Shown here: one piece after another, positions 1-8,565 of the stretch
Position numbering within the stretch: position 1 is the stretch's first letter
How the letters are laid out: each line of letters starts with the position of its first letter
Assembly: GCA_910584065.1 (NCBI GenBank)
Contig: CAJTZN010000014.1
Coordinates: forward strand, 1-64,000
Length of the DNA: 64,000 nucleotides
Direction: 5' to 3'
From: an uncultured Eubacterium sp.
Lineage (GTDB): Bacteria > Bacillota > Clostridia > Lachnospirales > Lachnospiraceae
The notes under the pieces: generated by a model
What the model was told of the DNA's origin: nothing
Database searches by the model: none
The model's input: only the letters and a program-made list of their open reading frames with translations
Position numbers and translations under genes: made by a program

Positions 1-674
1 GCCATCTCCACGCCTTCGACCATCTGGCGCTTCATGATCTGGAAAATACCATTACCGTCTACTTCGATGGAAACGATGTTCAGATCACAGCCTTCGGCAA
101 GTGCGTAATAAGAGCGGACCAGATCGATCGGCGCCGCATATACGAGCAGGTCGATCACTTTCGCCGCCGCTTTTGTCTTTTCTTTCTTCTCAAGCGCAGG
201 CTTCTTCCCCTTCTTCTTTTTCTTCGTATCATCTTCTACGAGCGTTTCCTCTTCCTTCTTTTCCGGCTCTGCCGATACGTGTTCACCTTCCTGGGCGCTC
301 CTGCCTTCTCCCTGTTTTACATAAGAAAAGATATATCTGTCCTTATCGATCGGAAACATGTCATCCACTTTCGCCATGACAAGTCCCTGAATCTTACTAT
401 CTTTCACAAATGGTATCGTCGTCTCACGGTTTGCGATCTTCGATGACACGAGAGAAAAAATAACATCTTTAGTCGTAATACCTTTTTCCACACAGGCCTG
501 TTTGATCCTGCGGCTCACATCAATGATATTTTTTACTTCTCCATCGACCACTGCCCCCTGCGGGGTAGGCACGCGAACACATCCATATACGGTCGGATTT
601 GTCTGATTATTGTCCATATGTACAATTCGTATCGTCTTTGCTCCAACACGAACGACAATTACTTTTTTAGCCAT
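1..674 (-). CDS. pilM: PilM-like type IV pilus assembly ATPase (partial, C-terminus beyond left edge)
   Basis: The first 224 residues are visible; the rest lies left of the window. The ATG at 674 follows a GGAGGA box at 679-684. PilM is an actin-like cytoplasmic ATPase that links the pilus motor to the inner-membrane alignment complex. The N-terminus (VIVVRVGAKTIRIVHM, residues 5-20) resembles the phosphate-1 strand of the actin-like fold, and residues 40-120 keep the PilM pattern. Residues about 130-172 are a charged Lys/Glu-rich insert, unusual for PilM. It is last in the visible pilus cluster, downstream of pilD. Identity rests on fold pattern and context. Confidence 0.68.
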   Translation of the reverse strand, partial: MAKKVIVVRVGAKTIRIVHMDNNQTNPTVYGCVRVPTPQGAVVDGEVKNIIDVSRRIKQACVEKGITTKDVIFSLVSSKIANRETTIPFVKDSKIQGLVMAKVDDMFPIDKDRYIFSYVKQGEGRSAQEGEHVSAEPEKKEEETLVEDDTKKKKKGKKPALEKKEKTKAAAKVIDLLVYAAPIDLVRSYYALAEGCDLNIVSIEVDGNGIFQIMKRQMVEGVEM

Positions 675-796
675 AACATCCTCCTTTATCCTGCGAAATA
701 CCGCTCTCCCCATTTCCTTTTATGGATTTCACTATCTTTTTCCTATTCCCCTCAACAAATTAAAATAAAACAAAAGGACACTGAAATCCATAAACA

Positions 797-1558
797 TTAT
801 GTCCCCATTAGCCCGATATACCAGTCTACAAAAGCGTCCCCCCACAATGCCGCCGTAAAAATCCCCACGGAAAGATATGGTCCCATCGCAAACTTCGCTT
901 TGTTTTTCGTCACTGCGATGATGATACACTGGATCAGAGAGCCAACCACGCAGCCAATCACCAGTGCCAGCATGATATTCTGCCAGCCGAGACAAAGTCC
1001 GGCGGCAGCCATCAGTTTGATATCTCCTCCGCCAATCCCTCTTCCCCTCGTTAAAATAAGGCAAAAGAACAGAAAAAGGCTTGCTGAAAAGAAGCCAATC
1101 ACATAGTGTTTCCAATTATACACATCAACCGCAACATGAACCACACCGATCCCCAATATGAACAAATTTACACCAAGGGGAATCTCAAGCGTACGATAAT
1201 CTATGAGACTCAATACCAAAAGTGCAGATGTGAGAAAACAGTAAAGAACGCTTTCCATGTTCCATCCGTGTATTGCGAAAACAATCAGATACAATATACC
1301 ATTTGCGCCTTCCACCAGCGGGTACTGTCTCGCAAGCTTAGCCCCGCAATAGCGACATTTCCCTCTCAGAAACAAATAACTGAACAATGGAAACAGATCA
1401 TACCAGGCCAGCCGGTGATCACACTTCATACAATGAGAACCTACCGTGACGATACTTTCTTTCTTTGGAATTCGATATATACATACGTTCAGAAAACTTC
1501 CAATAACGATGCCGTATAAAAAAGCGAATATGTAAAGTAAAGCAGTAACATGTGTCAT
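797..1558 (-). CDS. pilD: Type IV prepilin peptidase / N-methyltransferase
   Basis: This membrane aspartic protease cleaves the leader of prepilins and methylates the new N-terminal residue. The 253 aa match the A24 family length. Residues 43-71 hold two CxxC pairs (C43, C46, C68, C71) forming the cytoplasmic zinc site. The catalytic aspartates are D120 in LSLIDYRT and D179 in the GGGDIK motif. Several hydrophobic segments span the membrane. It lies directly after the pilin gene and is the obvious processing enzyme for it. The visible sequence covers a full-length enzyme with all key residues. Confidence 0.95.
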   Translation of the reverse strand: MTHVTALLYIFAFLYGIVIGSFLNVCIYRIPKKESIVTVGSHCMKCDHRLAWYDLFPLFSYLFLRGKCRYCGAKLARQYPLVEGANGILYLIVFAIHGWNMESVLYCFLTSALLVLSLIDYRTLEIPLGVNLFILGIGVVHVAVDVYNWKHYVIGFFSASLFLFFCLILTRGRGIGGGDIKLMAAAGLCLGWQNIMLALVIGCVVGSLIQCIIIAVTKNKAKFAMGPYLSVGIFTAALWGDAFVDWYIGLMGT

Positions 1559-1637
1559 GGCAGGTTCTCCTTGTGTGGGTGTTACATCATGGAGTTTGCC
1601 GAATTAGCAAACTATCATTTTTTTTGCAAAACTATGA

Positions 1638-2258
1638 TCAGTTTCCGCCGTTTCCGCCGTTTCCGCCGTTTCCGCCGTTTCCGCCGTTTCCGCCAGCTGC
1701 CGACGTCGCACCATTCGAAACCAGTAAAGGTGCATTGTCATTGTATTTGCAGCACTGTACGTTTGCAGCTGTAGCCCCGGTTCCACTTCCCAAAGTAATT
1801 GACTGGGTAAGACCCGTGCCTGTAGGCTGGCCGGTTTGTCCCGATGCCACATATACGGCCACCACGTTGTTCGGCGGATCAAAGTAGCAAGTAATTGCAT
1901 ATCCATTTGCTCCAGACGAGCTCAAATCAACCGCCGCACCACCAAGTGAGTCTTGCATAGCCGCTTTAACCTTTTGAATATCCGTATCGCTATCCGTATT
2001 ACCAACCGGATTACCATCAGTAATAGTAAACGACTTCGCTGCTGTCACTTTTGTATCAGCAACTGCTGATGACAATGCACTAGACAATGAGCTCAGCGCC
2101 TGCAGATCCTTCGACTCACGACTCTTCTCCAAATACGGAATAACAGCAAGGGCAACTACTCCAATCAGGATTGCCATGATCGCGATAACAATGATCAACT
2201 CCACGAGGGAGAAACCTTCATTGGAACCGCTTAAATACTTTTGCAGTTTCTTTTTCAT
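1638..2258 (-). CDS. Type IV pilin (major prepilin) with Gly-Gly-Asn tail
   Basis: This is the structural pilin subunit of 206 aa. A short basic leader ends in Gly15, followed by FSLVELIIVIAIMAIL: a class III prepilin signal with the cleavage site G15/F16 and the conserved glutamate at mature position 5. The hydrophobic alpha1-N helix runs to about residue 43. The globular domain is rich in Ser, Ala and Thr and has three cysteines, one isolated and one CC pair near the C-terminus. The last 18 residues are six perfect GGN repeats, unusual for a pilin. The gene has its own promoter and an AGGAGAG ribosome binding site, as expected for the most abundant component. Confidence 0.93.
   Translation of the reverse strand: MKKKLQKYLSGSNEGFSLVELIIVIAIMAILIGVVALAVIPYLEKSRESKDLQALSSLSSALSSAVADTKVTAAKSFTITDGNPVGNTDSDTDIQKVKAAMQDSLGGAAVDLSSSGANGYAITCYFDPPNNVVAVYVASGQTGQPTGTGLTQSITLGSGTGATAANVQCCKYNDNAPLLVSNGATSAAGGNGGNGGNGGNGGNGGN
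1641..1694 (-). repeat. Six perfect 9-bp tandem repeats in the pilin 3' end
   Basis: Unit GTTTCCGCC (plus strand) is repeated six times without mismatch and encodes GGN on the minus strand, ending right at the stop codon. The unit is a multiple of three, so copy-number change keeps the frame and only alters pilin tail length. Confidence 0.95.
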
Positions 2259-2318
2259 TCTTTTAACTCTCCTTTTTTTTATTTACAGAAAATATTTTTT
2301 CTGCATTTCTTATAGTTA

Positions 2319-2348
2319 ATTTTAACATATCCTCATGAGATTTGTCAA
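2319..2348 (-). promoter_or_regulatory. Sigma-A promoter of the pilin gene
   Basis: On the minus strand TTGACA (2348-2343) and TAAAAT (2324-2319) are separated by 18 nt, in the 144-bp gap between pilC and the pilin gene. An AGGAGAG box precedes the pilin ATG at 2258. Confidence 0.75.
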
Positions 2349-2402
2349 CTTTTTTTGATGTTTTTCCCAAAAATTAGGATATGATAAAATAAAACCCCTA
2401 TA

Positions 2403-3614
2403 TCACCCTGCCATCGAGTAAATCTGCATCATCGGCATGACGATCGCGCCTACGACGCCGCCAACACTGACAGCCAGTATGATAATGATCAGCGGCTCCA
2501 TGATCGTCGTCAGGTTCCTCGTTGCAGCTTCTACTTCCTGCTCATAATACTCCGCCACTTTATCAAGCATCGCCTCCGTATTACCTGTTTCCTCGCCGAT
2601 CCTTACCATATGATGCACCATCTGCGGGAACACGCCGGACGCCTCGAGCGGTTCCGACATCGGGATTCCCTGCATAACTTCCTCCCTCGCTTCATTGAGA
2701 GCTTTCCGCATAACCCGGTTCTGCACGACATTTGCTACGATACCGAGCGCCTCCACCAACGGAACACCCGACGTGATCAGTGTGGACATCGTCATACTGA
2801 ACTTCGCCGAACCATTTTTTACGGTAAAATCGTTGATGATCGGAAGCTTTAAACACATCCGGCTCGTAAACTGCTTGCCCGCCTCTGTATTCTTCGCCGC
2901 GATCACTGCCAGAACCAGTCCAACGATACCGCCGATGACCAAAACAAGATTGTTGATCATAAACTGGCTCACTCCAATAACGATCTTGGTCGGAAGTGGA
3001 AGTTCCTCTCCCATCATATCAAAAATCTCCTGAAACTGCGGGATCACGACTACCATCAACACAATGACTACGATAACCGTAACAACAAGCACAACGATAG
3101 GATAGATCATCGCCGACACGAGCATGGATCTCAGCTTGCTGTCCTTCTCAAACTGCGTACAAATACGCTCGAAGGCGATACTTAAATTACCGGTTGCCTC
3201 GCCTGCCGCTACCATGTTGATCAGCAGGTCGGGGAACACCTTCCCTTCCAGCGCCATCGCGTTGGCGAGCGTCTCACCTTTTTCCACGTTGACCTGTACA
3301 TTGTAGATGGATTTTCGAAAAACCTTGTTTTCTGTGGATTCCTGAAGCATCTTCAGGCCGTCCACCACCGTCACGCCTGCATTTAGTATGCTGTAAAACT
3401 GGCGGCAGAACAAAGTAATGTCTTTCATCTTGACCGGGTTGCCGATCGAAATGTTCCATGCGGCGTCGTCAAGGCTCGTCACTTCCCTGATCGAGCGCAC
3501 GACCGCGCCTTCCCCTTTCAGTTTCGCTGTTGCTGCTTCCGGCGACGCCGCTTCGAGCGTGCCTTTTTTATCTTTACCATATCGGTCTGTAATCTGATAT
3601 CTGTATGTAGCCAA
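2403..3614 (-). CDS. pilC: Type IV pilus inner-membrane platform protein (type II secretion F family)
   Basis: The polytopic platform protein transmits motor rotation to the growing pilus. The 403 aa contain two T2SSF domains (about 70-195 and 270-395) joined by membrane segments near 170-230, with a final hydrophobic helix at the C-terminus; this is the standard PilC/GspF layout. The start is a TTG at 3614 with an AGGAGGG box six bases upstream; no ATG lies nearby. It sits 16 bp after pilT and belongs to the pilB-pilT-pilC transcript. Confidence 0.95.
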   Translation of the reverse strand: MATYRYQITDRYGKDKKGTLEAASPEAATAKLKGEGAVVRSIREVTSLDDAAWNISIGNPVKMKDITLFCRQFYSILNAGVTVVDGLKMLQESTENKVFRKSIYNVQVNVEKGETLANAMALEGKVFPDLLINMVAAGEATGNLSIAFERICTQFEKDSKLRSMLVSAMIYPIVVLVVTVIVVIVLMVVVIPQFQEIFDMMGEELPLPTKIVIGVSQFMINNLVLVIGGIVGLVLAVIAAKNTEAGKQFTSRMCLKLPIINDFTVKNGSAKFSMTMSTLITSGVPLVEALGIVANVVQNRVMRKALNEAREEVMQGIPMSEPLEASGVFPQMVHHMVRIGEETGNTEAMLDKVAEYYEQEVEAATRNLTTIMEPLIIIILAVSVGGVVGAIVMPMMQIYSMAG

Positions 3615-3630
3615 GCAAAACCCTCCTTTC

Positions 3631-4683
3631 TTAATAAAGCCGCTTTGTCAGCGCCGTTTTGTCCTGGGCGTACGTGATCGCTTCCTCTTTCGTCACCCTG
3701 CCCTGTGAATATAAGTCAAAGATAGAATCATCCATCGTGATCATGCCGAGCTTCCGGCTCGTCTGAACAACCGATGGGATCTGGTGGCTCTTTCCCTCCC
3801 GGATCAGTGCCCGGATCGCGCTGTTCGCGTGAAGGATCTCAAACGCCGCGACACGCCCGCTCCCGTCTGCTGTTTTCATGAGCTGTTGGGAAATGATAGC
3901 CTCTAAAAGCGTCGCCAGCTGCAGCCGGATCTGCGGCTGCTGATGCGGTGGAAATACGTCGATGATACGGTCGATCGTCGCCGCCGCCCCGATCGTATGA
4001 AGCGTCGAAAATACCAAATGGCCCGTCTCCGCCGCCGTTACCGCCGTCGCGATCGTATCGAGGTCACGCATCTCTCCAACGAGGATCACATCCGGATCCT
4101 CACGGAGCGCCGCTCTCAGCGCGTTCGCGTAACTGTCGGTATCCATTCCGATCTCTCGCTGGTTTACGATTGATTTTTTATGTACATGTAAATACTCGAT
4201 CGGGTCTTCCAATGTAATCACATGGTGACTGTATGTTTCGTTGATCTTATTGATAAGGGATGCCAGCGTCGTGGATTTTCCACTTCCCGTCGGCCCCGTC
4301 ACCAGAACAAGCCCTCTCTTTTTATTTGTCAGATCAATGACGGACTGCGTCAGTCCCAGACTTTCCGGTTTCGGAATCTCCTCATTGATCAGACGGATGA
4401 CAAACGCCATCGACCCCTTCTGTTTAAACACGTTTACACGAAATCGCCCCTGCCCTTCGATCGCATACGAGAAATCGGCTTCTCCGGTATCATTAAAACT
4501 CTGGATCAGGCGCGCTGGTATCATCTGTTCCACTAGTGCTTTCGTATCCCCGCCTGACATAACCGCGCTGGTCAGATCCTTCAACGTCCCGTGCACCCTG
4601 CATTTGATCGGGATCCCCGACGACACGTGTACGTCGGAAGCCCCGACTTTCCTGGCCTGGATCAAAATATCATCAAGTGTCAT
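3631..4683 (-). CDS. pilT: Type IV pilus retraction ATPase
   Basis: PilT is a hexameric AAA+ motor that powers pilus disassembly and twitching. The 350 aa contain Walker A GPTGSGKST (130-138), the Asp box around LEDPIEY, Walker B ILVGEMRD and the C-terminal AIRALIREGKSHQI block typical of retraction ATPases rather than PilB. Its presence suggests retractile pili. It lies between pilB and pilC with short gaps and a GGGGGAT ribosome binding site. Confidence 0.95.
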   Translation of the reverse strand: MTLDDILIQARKVGASDVHVSSGIPIKCRVHGTLKDLTSAVMSGGDTKALVEQMIPARLIQSFNDTGEADFSYAIEGQGRFRVNVFKQKGSMAFVIRLINEEIPKPESLGLTQSVIDLTNKKRGLVLVTGPTGSGKSTTLASLINKINETYSHHVITLEDPIEYLHVHKKSIVNQREIGMDTDSYANALRAALREDPDVILVGEMRDLDTIATAVTAAETGHLVFSTLHTIGAAATIDRIIDVFPPHQQPQIRLQLATLLEAIISQQLMKTADGSGRVAAFEILHANSAIRALIREGKSHQIPSVVQTSRKLGMITMDDSIFDLYSQGRVTKEEAITYAQDKTALTKRLY

Positions 4684-4718
4684 ATCCCCCTTCTCCTCCT
4701 TTATTTATTTCACAGCAC

Positions 4719-6425
4719 TTATTCCGCCGCTATCCTTTCCACTTCGGCAATCGACGTAACCCCCTTCAGTACCAGTTTCGCGGCACCGAGACGCAGCGTC
4801 GTAAGTCCTTCTTTCAGTGCTATATTTTGTATCTCCTCAGCTCCCCCGCCGCGGCTGATCACCTCACGGAGCGCCGGCGTGATCGGCATGATCTCATATA
4901 CGCCGATTCGTCCCCGGTATCCGGAATTGTTACAGTACGCGCAGCCATTCTCCGACGGCTCGTAGATCAGCGGATTTGAGTCCCCCCGCAGATGGAGCCG
5001 CAGTTTATCCGTATCCGTCAGTTCCTTTTCCACACGGCATTTCGGACAAATGCGCCGCACGAGACGCTGCGCGATGATGCCCACGACAGAGTCCGCTACC
5101 ATGTACGGCTCGATTCCCATATCCTCCAGACGGGTCACGGTACTTGCCGCGCTGTTCGTATGCAGCGTACTTACCACGAGATGGCCCGTGATCGCCGCCT
5201 TTACCGCGATGCTCGCCGTCTCCTCGTCACGGATCTCTCCGATCATGATAATGTCCGGGTCCTGACGCAGGATCGAACGGAGGGCGGAGGCAAACGTAAG
5301 TCCCGCCTTCTCATTTACCTGTACCTGGTTGATCCCGTCCACATCGGCCTCGACCGGATCCTCTACCGTAATAATATTTACCTCGCCGCCGTTCAACTCA
5401 TTGAGAACCGTGTACAGCGTCGTCGATTTTCCGCTTCCTGTAGGCCCCGTCACGAGGATGATCCCGTGCGGGTGTTTCAATATTCCGTCAAAACGCTTCA
5501 ATTCTTCTTCCTGAAAGCCCAGTTCGCTCTTTTCTTTATTCAGTCCCGATTTGGATGCGATACGCATTACGACTTTCTCGCCGAAGGTCGTAGGAAGCGA
5601 TGAAACACGCAGGTCGTACTCCACGCGGTTAAAGAGAAGCGTCATACGGCCGTCCTGCGGGGCTCTTTTTTCCGAAATGTTCATGCCGCTCACGATCTTG
5701 ATACGGGCCACGATCGCACTCTGCAGATCCTTGGGATAACGCATGATCTCCTGCATCGCGCCGTCGATGCGGTACCGGATCCGGACTTCGTCCTCCAGTG
5801 CTTCGATATGTATATCGCTGGCGCGCTCGTTGACCGCCTGCTCAATGATCTTATTGACGAGAAGCACGATCGGCGAATTGTCAACTTCGTCGTTCCCCTC
5901 ATCCTCCTTATCTCCTTTGAGCTTCTTGTCCTTTTCCATACGCTCCTGCGCAAAGCTGTCAGCCAGTTTCGCGGACTGCTCATTTCCATAATATTTCTCG
6001 ATCGCGTACGTGACGTCCGACGCCGCAGCCGCCATGACCTCGATCTGCATGTTTGTAATAATGGAGAGGTCGTCGGCCGCGATAATATCCAGCGGATCCG
6101 ACATAGCTACCCATAGTATATTCGGATTGTTCTCGTCCAATTGGAACGGAACGACGTGGTATTTGCGCACGGCGTTTTCCGGCAGCAGGGCGATCACCTC
6201 CGGCGCCAGTTTGGCTTCCCTGATCTTGGCCACCGGAATCTTCATCTGCTGCGCCATCGCTTCGGCGATCTCCATCTCATCCGTAAACCGAAGATCGACC
6301 AGGAGCTCACCGAGACGCTTCCCTGATTCCTTCTGTTTTCCCAAAGCTTCCATCAGCTGGTCATTCGTGATAACGCCAGCCTCTACTAACATATCTCCTA
6401 ATCTTTTTCGAGTTCTACCTGCCAT
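4719..6425 (-). CDS. pilB: Type IV pilus extension ATPase
   Basis: This is the assembly motor of the pilus. The 568 aa carry an N-terminal MshEN/T2SSE_N domain (about 1-150), a charged linker, then the secretion-ATPase core with Walker A GPTGSGKSTT, the Asp box VEDPVEAD, Walker B IIMIGEIRDEE and the His box. A zinc-binding tetracysteine (CPKC and CAYC) near residues 465-505 is diagnostic of PilB/GspE. It is the first large gene of the visible pilus operon and is preceded only by a 41-aa membrane peptide gene. Confidence 0.96.
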   Translation of the reverse strand: MAGRTRKRLGDMLVEAGVITNDQLMEALGKQKESGKRLGELLVDLRFTDEMEIAEAMAQQMKIPVAKIREAKLAPEVIALLPENAVRKYHVVPFQLDENNPNILWVAMSDPLDIIAADDLSIITNMQIEVMAAAASDVTYAIEKYYGNEQSAKLADSFAQERMEKDKKLKGDKEDEGNDEVDNSPIVLLVNKIIEQAVNERASDIHIEALEDEVRIRYRIDGAMQEIMRYPKDLQSAIVARIKIVSGMNISEKRAPQDGRMTLLFNRVEYDLRVSSLPTTFGEKVVMRIASKSGLNKEKSELGFQEEELKRFDGILKHPHGIILVTGPTGSGKSTTLYTVLNELNGGEVNIITVEDPVEADVDGINQVQVNEKAGLTFASALRSILRQDPDIIMIGEIRDEETASIAVKAAITGHLVVSTLHTNSAASTVTRLEDMGIEPYMVADSVVGIIAQRLVRRICPKCRVEKELTDTDKLRLHLRGDSNPLIYEPSENGCAYCNNSGYRGRIGVYEIMPITPALREVISRGGGAEEIQNIALKEGLTTLRLGAAKLVLKGVTSIAEVERIAAE

Positions 6426-6445
6426 AATAACAAACCTCTATCCTC

Positions 6446-6571
6446 TTAATTTGTCGTTTTTGCATTCTTTGCTTTCCGGATCCTGATGCCGGCAGCGATC
6501 CCTGCTCCGGCCACGGCTGCAAAAAGGATCAGCCGGACTCCGTAATACAATACTGCTTGCCCTATCGTCAT
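6446..6571 (-). CDS. 41-aa membrane peptide upstream of pilB
   Basis: ATG at 6571 follows an AGGAGG box at 6586-6581, and the gene stops 20 bp before pilB. It encodes MTIGQAVLYYGVRLILFAAV followed by an Ala/Gly-rich stretch (AGAGIAAGIR) and a basic tail (RKAKNAK): one membrane helix with a positively charged C-terminus. No family is recognised. The good ribosome binding site, the tight spacing to pilB and the membrane profile suggest a real small gene, perhaps accessory to the pilus machine; the function is unknown. Confidence 0.6.
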   Translation of the reverse strand: MTIGQAVLYYGVRLILFAAVAGAGIAAGIRIRKAKNAKTTN

Positions 6572-6611
6572 ATTCAAATACCTCCTACATTGATCTTCTT
6601 ACTTTAATATA

Positions 6612-7853
6612 TTAATGCCTGTTAGCAAGTTCCTTTATCACATCTTCCCATGTCAGTCCGCACTCCGCCATGAGCACCATCAAATGATAGAGAAAATCCG
6701 CAATCTCATACTTCAGTTCCGACGCGTCGGGATTTTTTGCCGCTATAACGATCTCCGTCGCCTCTTCCCCGCATTTTTTTAAGATCTTGTCAATTCCTTT
6801 CTCAAACAGGTAATTCGTGTACGATCCTTCTTTCGGGTTCTCTTTTCGATCCTCGATCGTAGCGGATACTTCATTCAGTATTGTGAGCGGATTTGTCCGG
6901 TCATATTCCTTTTTCGCAAGTTCGGTAAAAAAGCAGCTCCTCGCCCCGGTGTGACAGGCTGCCCCGACCTGGTGCACTTTCGCCAGGATCGTATCGCGGT
7001 CACAGTCCAGCTTCAACTCTTTGACATACTGGTAATGTCCGGATGTATCTCCCTTACACCACAGTTCGTTCCTGCTCCGGCTGAAATACGTCATTTTTCC
7101 GCTGGCGCATGTCGCCTCATAAGACTCTCTGTTCATGTAAGCAAGCATCAGCACTTCCTCTGTCTTATAATCCTGAACGATACACGGAACCAGTCCGTTC
7201 TCATCGGTTTTAAACTCCGAAAAATCCAGGGAGGACTCAAATGTATTCATCTCGATCCCTGCCCGCTTCATACTTGATTTCACTTTAAATAATTCCTTAC
7301 CGAGAAAATGATTGGTAGAAACACCGGCAACAAGAGGGAGTTTTAGAAGTTCTTCCAGATCATTGCGGATCAGACTGTCCCGGATAATAACTGATTTTCC
7401 AAACTGAACGAGCTTTCTCTCCAGTTCCGGACCGATATTCACATGTTTTAACAGCAGCGAATCAACCGGAATCTCAAAGCGGTCAAACTCGCTCCCTGCG
7501 TCCGCCTCGATCATGACCCGGTCCGACCCAAACCGCGATATGACTTCATCAAGCACCGGCTGCCCCGGACACATGCTATAGCGGATCACAAGCTGTTCGG
7601 CTCCGGTATAAAATGCTTTTTTGGCATCTTCAAACCGGCCGACATACATTCCCGTCATAAAAGGAATATCAATTTTGGCGTCCACCTGTTTCAGGACAGC
7701 CAGAAACTCCTCTCTCTCTTTTTCTATTTTGGAATAATTATATATAAATAACGCGTCTGCTCCCGCAAAACAATATTGCTCCGCCTGCATTAAAATGTTT
7801 ACCGCCAGCTCATTTTCTCCATTGATAAACGGGATGATCTTTTTATTTGCCAA
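6612..7853 (-). CDS. hisIE: HisIE (phosphoribosyl-AMP cyclohydrolase / phosphoribosyl-ATP pyrophosphatase) with N-terminal HisA/HisF-like domain
   Basis: The C-terminal 210 residues catalyse two early steps of histidine synthesis. The HisI part contains the cyclohydrolase signature SRSRNELWCKGDTSG and the metal-binding CDRD and HTGARSC motifs; the HisE part contains KKCGEEATE and YEIADFLYH. The N-terminal 200 residues are an extra domain that looks like a degenerate HisA/HisF barrel, so the protein is about twice the usual HisIE length. The start is taken as TTG 7853, seven bases after a perfect AAGGAGG; an ATG at 7874 with a weaker GGGAG is the alternative. It follows hisB by 56 bp. Confidence 0.93.
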   Translation of the reverse strand: MANKKIIPFINGENELAVNILMQAEQYCFAGADALFIYNYSKIEKEREEFLAVLKQVDAKIDIPFMTGMYVGRFEDAKKAFYTGAEQLVIRYSMCPGQPVLDEVISRFGSDRVMIEADAGSEFDRFEIPVDSLLLKHVNIGPELERKLVQFGKSVIIRDSLIRNDLEELLKLPLVAGVSTNHFLGKELFKVKSSMKRAGIEMNTFESSLDFSEFKTDENGLVPCIVQDYKTEEVLMLAYMNRESYEATCASGKMTYFSRSRNELWCKGDTSGHYQYVKELKLDCDRDTILAKVHQVGAACHTGARSCFFTELAKKEYDRTNPLTILNEVSATIEDRKENPKEGSYTNYLFEKGIDKILKKCGEEATEIVIAAKNPDASELKYEIADFLYHLMVLMAECGLTWEDVIKELANRH

Positions 7854-7909
7854 ACCGCTTCCTCCTTGATCCATGTAATATCTCCCTGCGGACTCCCGCA
7901 GAACCCTCT

Positions 7910-8497
7910 TTACAGCACTCCTTTGGTCGAAAGAACGCCCTGGATGCGCCCGTCCGTCGCCACGGCCATGTCCATCGCCTTTGCCACGGCTTTAAACATC
8001 GCCTCGATGATATGATGGGTATTCGTTCCTGCCAGCTGGCGGATATGTAAGTTCAATCCGGCCCCCGAAGCGAATCCCATAAAAAATTCCCGCACGGTTT
8101 CCGTCTCCATATTTCCCAGCCGCTCTGCCGCAAACGAAGCGTCAAAGGCAAAATACGTGCGGCCGGATATGTCGAGCGACGCCAGGACGAGCGCGTCATC
8201 CATCGGCAGTACAAAGAAACCGAACCGGCTGATCCCCTCTTTTTTCCCGAGCGCCTTGGCAAATGCCTGACCCAGCACGATTCCCGTATCTTCTACCGTG
8301 TGGTGGGCGTCCACGTGGATATCTCCCTCTACGGAAATCTTCAGATCAAACAGGCCGTGCCTCGCAAAGCCTTCAAGCATATGGTCAAAAAAACCGATCC
8401 CGGTATCGATCTCATACGCCCCGGTGCCGTCCACCTCCAGTTCGACAGATATTTCCGTCTCTTTTGTGATCCGCTCACATTTCGCACTTCGACTCAA
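7910..8497 (-). CDS. hisB: Imidazoleglycerol-phosphate dehydratase
   Basis: Dehydrates imidazole-glycerol phosphate to imidazole-acetol phosphate in histidine synthesis. The roughly 195 aa match monofunctional HisB. The metal-binding signatures are present: GFFDHMLEGFARHG near the start, DVHVDAHHTVEDTG-type sequence (here HVDAHHTVEDTG), and NTHHIIEAMFKA near the end. The start is probably TTG 8497, eight bases after GGAG; GTG 8503 is also possible but too close to the box. A sigma-A promoter just after trmD drives it together with hisIE. Confidence 0.96.
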   Translation of the reverse strand: MSRSAKCERITKETEISVELEVDGTGAYEIDTGIGFFDHMLEGFARHGLFDLKISVEGDIHVDAHHTVEDTGIVLGQAFAKALGKKEGISRFGFFVLPMDDALVLASLDISGRTYFAFDASFAAERLGNMETETVREFFMGFASGAGLNLHIRQLAGTNTHHIIEAMFKAVAKAMDMAVATDGRIQGVLSTKGVL

Positions 8498-8535
8498 TCT
8501 CACCGCTCCAATCCCAACTTCATTATTATCTTATA

Positions 8536-8564
8536 ATTTTATCATGGACTCGCCTAAAATGCAA
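8536..8564 (-). promoter_or_regulatory. Promoter of hisB-hisIE
   Basis: Minus-strand TTGCAT (8564-8559) and TAAAAT (8541-8536) with a 17-nt spacer. It lies in the gap after the trmD stop codon, which separates the histidine genes from the ribosomal block. Confidence 0.6.
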
Positions 8565-8565
8565 G

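Noticed and set aside
1641..1694. Tandem repeat that could look like a CRISPR or satellite
   Set aside because: Units are contiguous, 9 bp and coding (GGN); there are no spacers.
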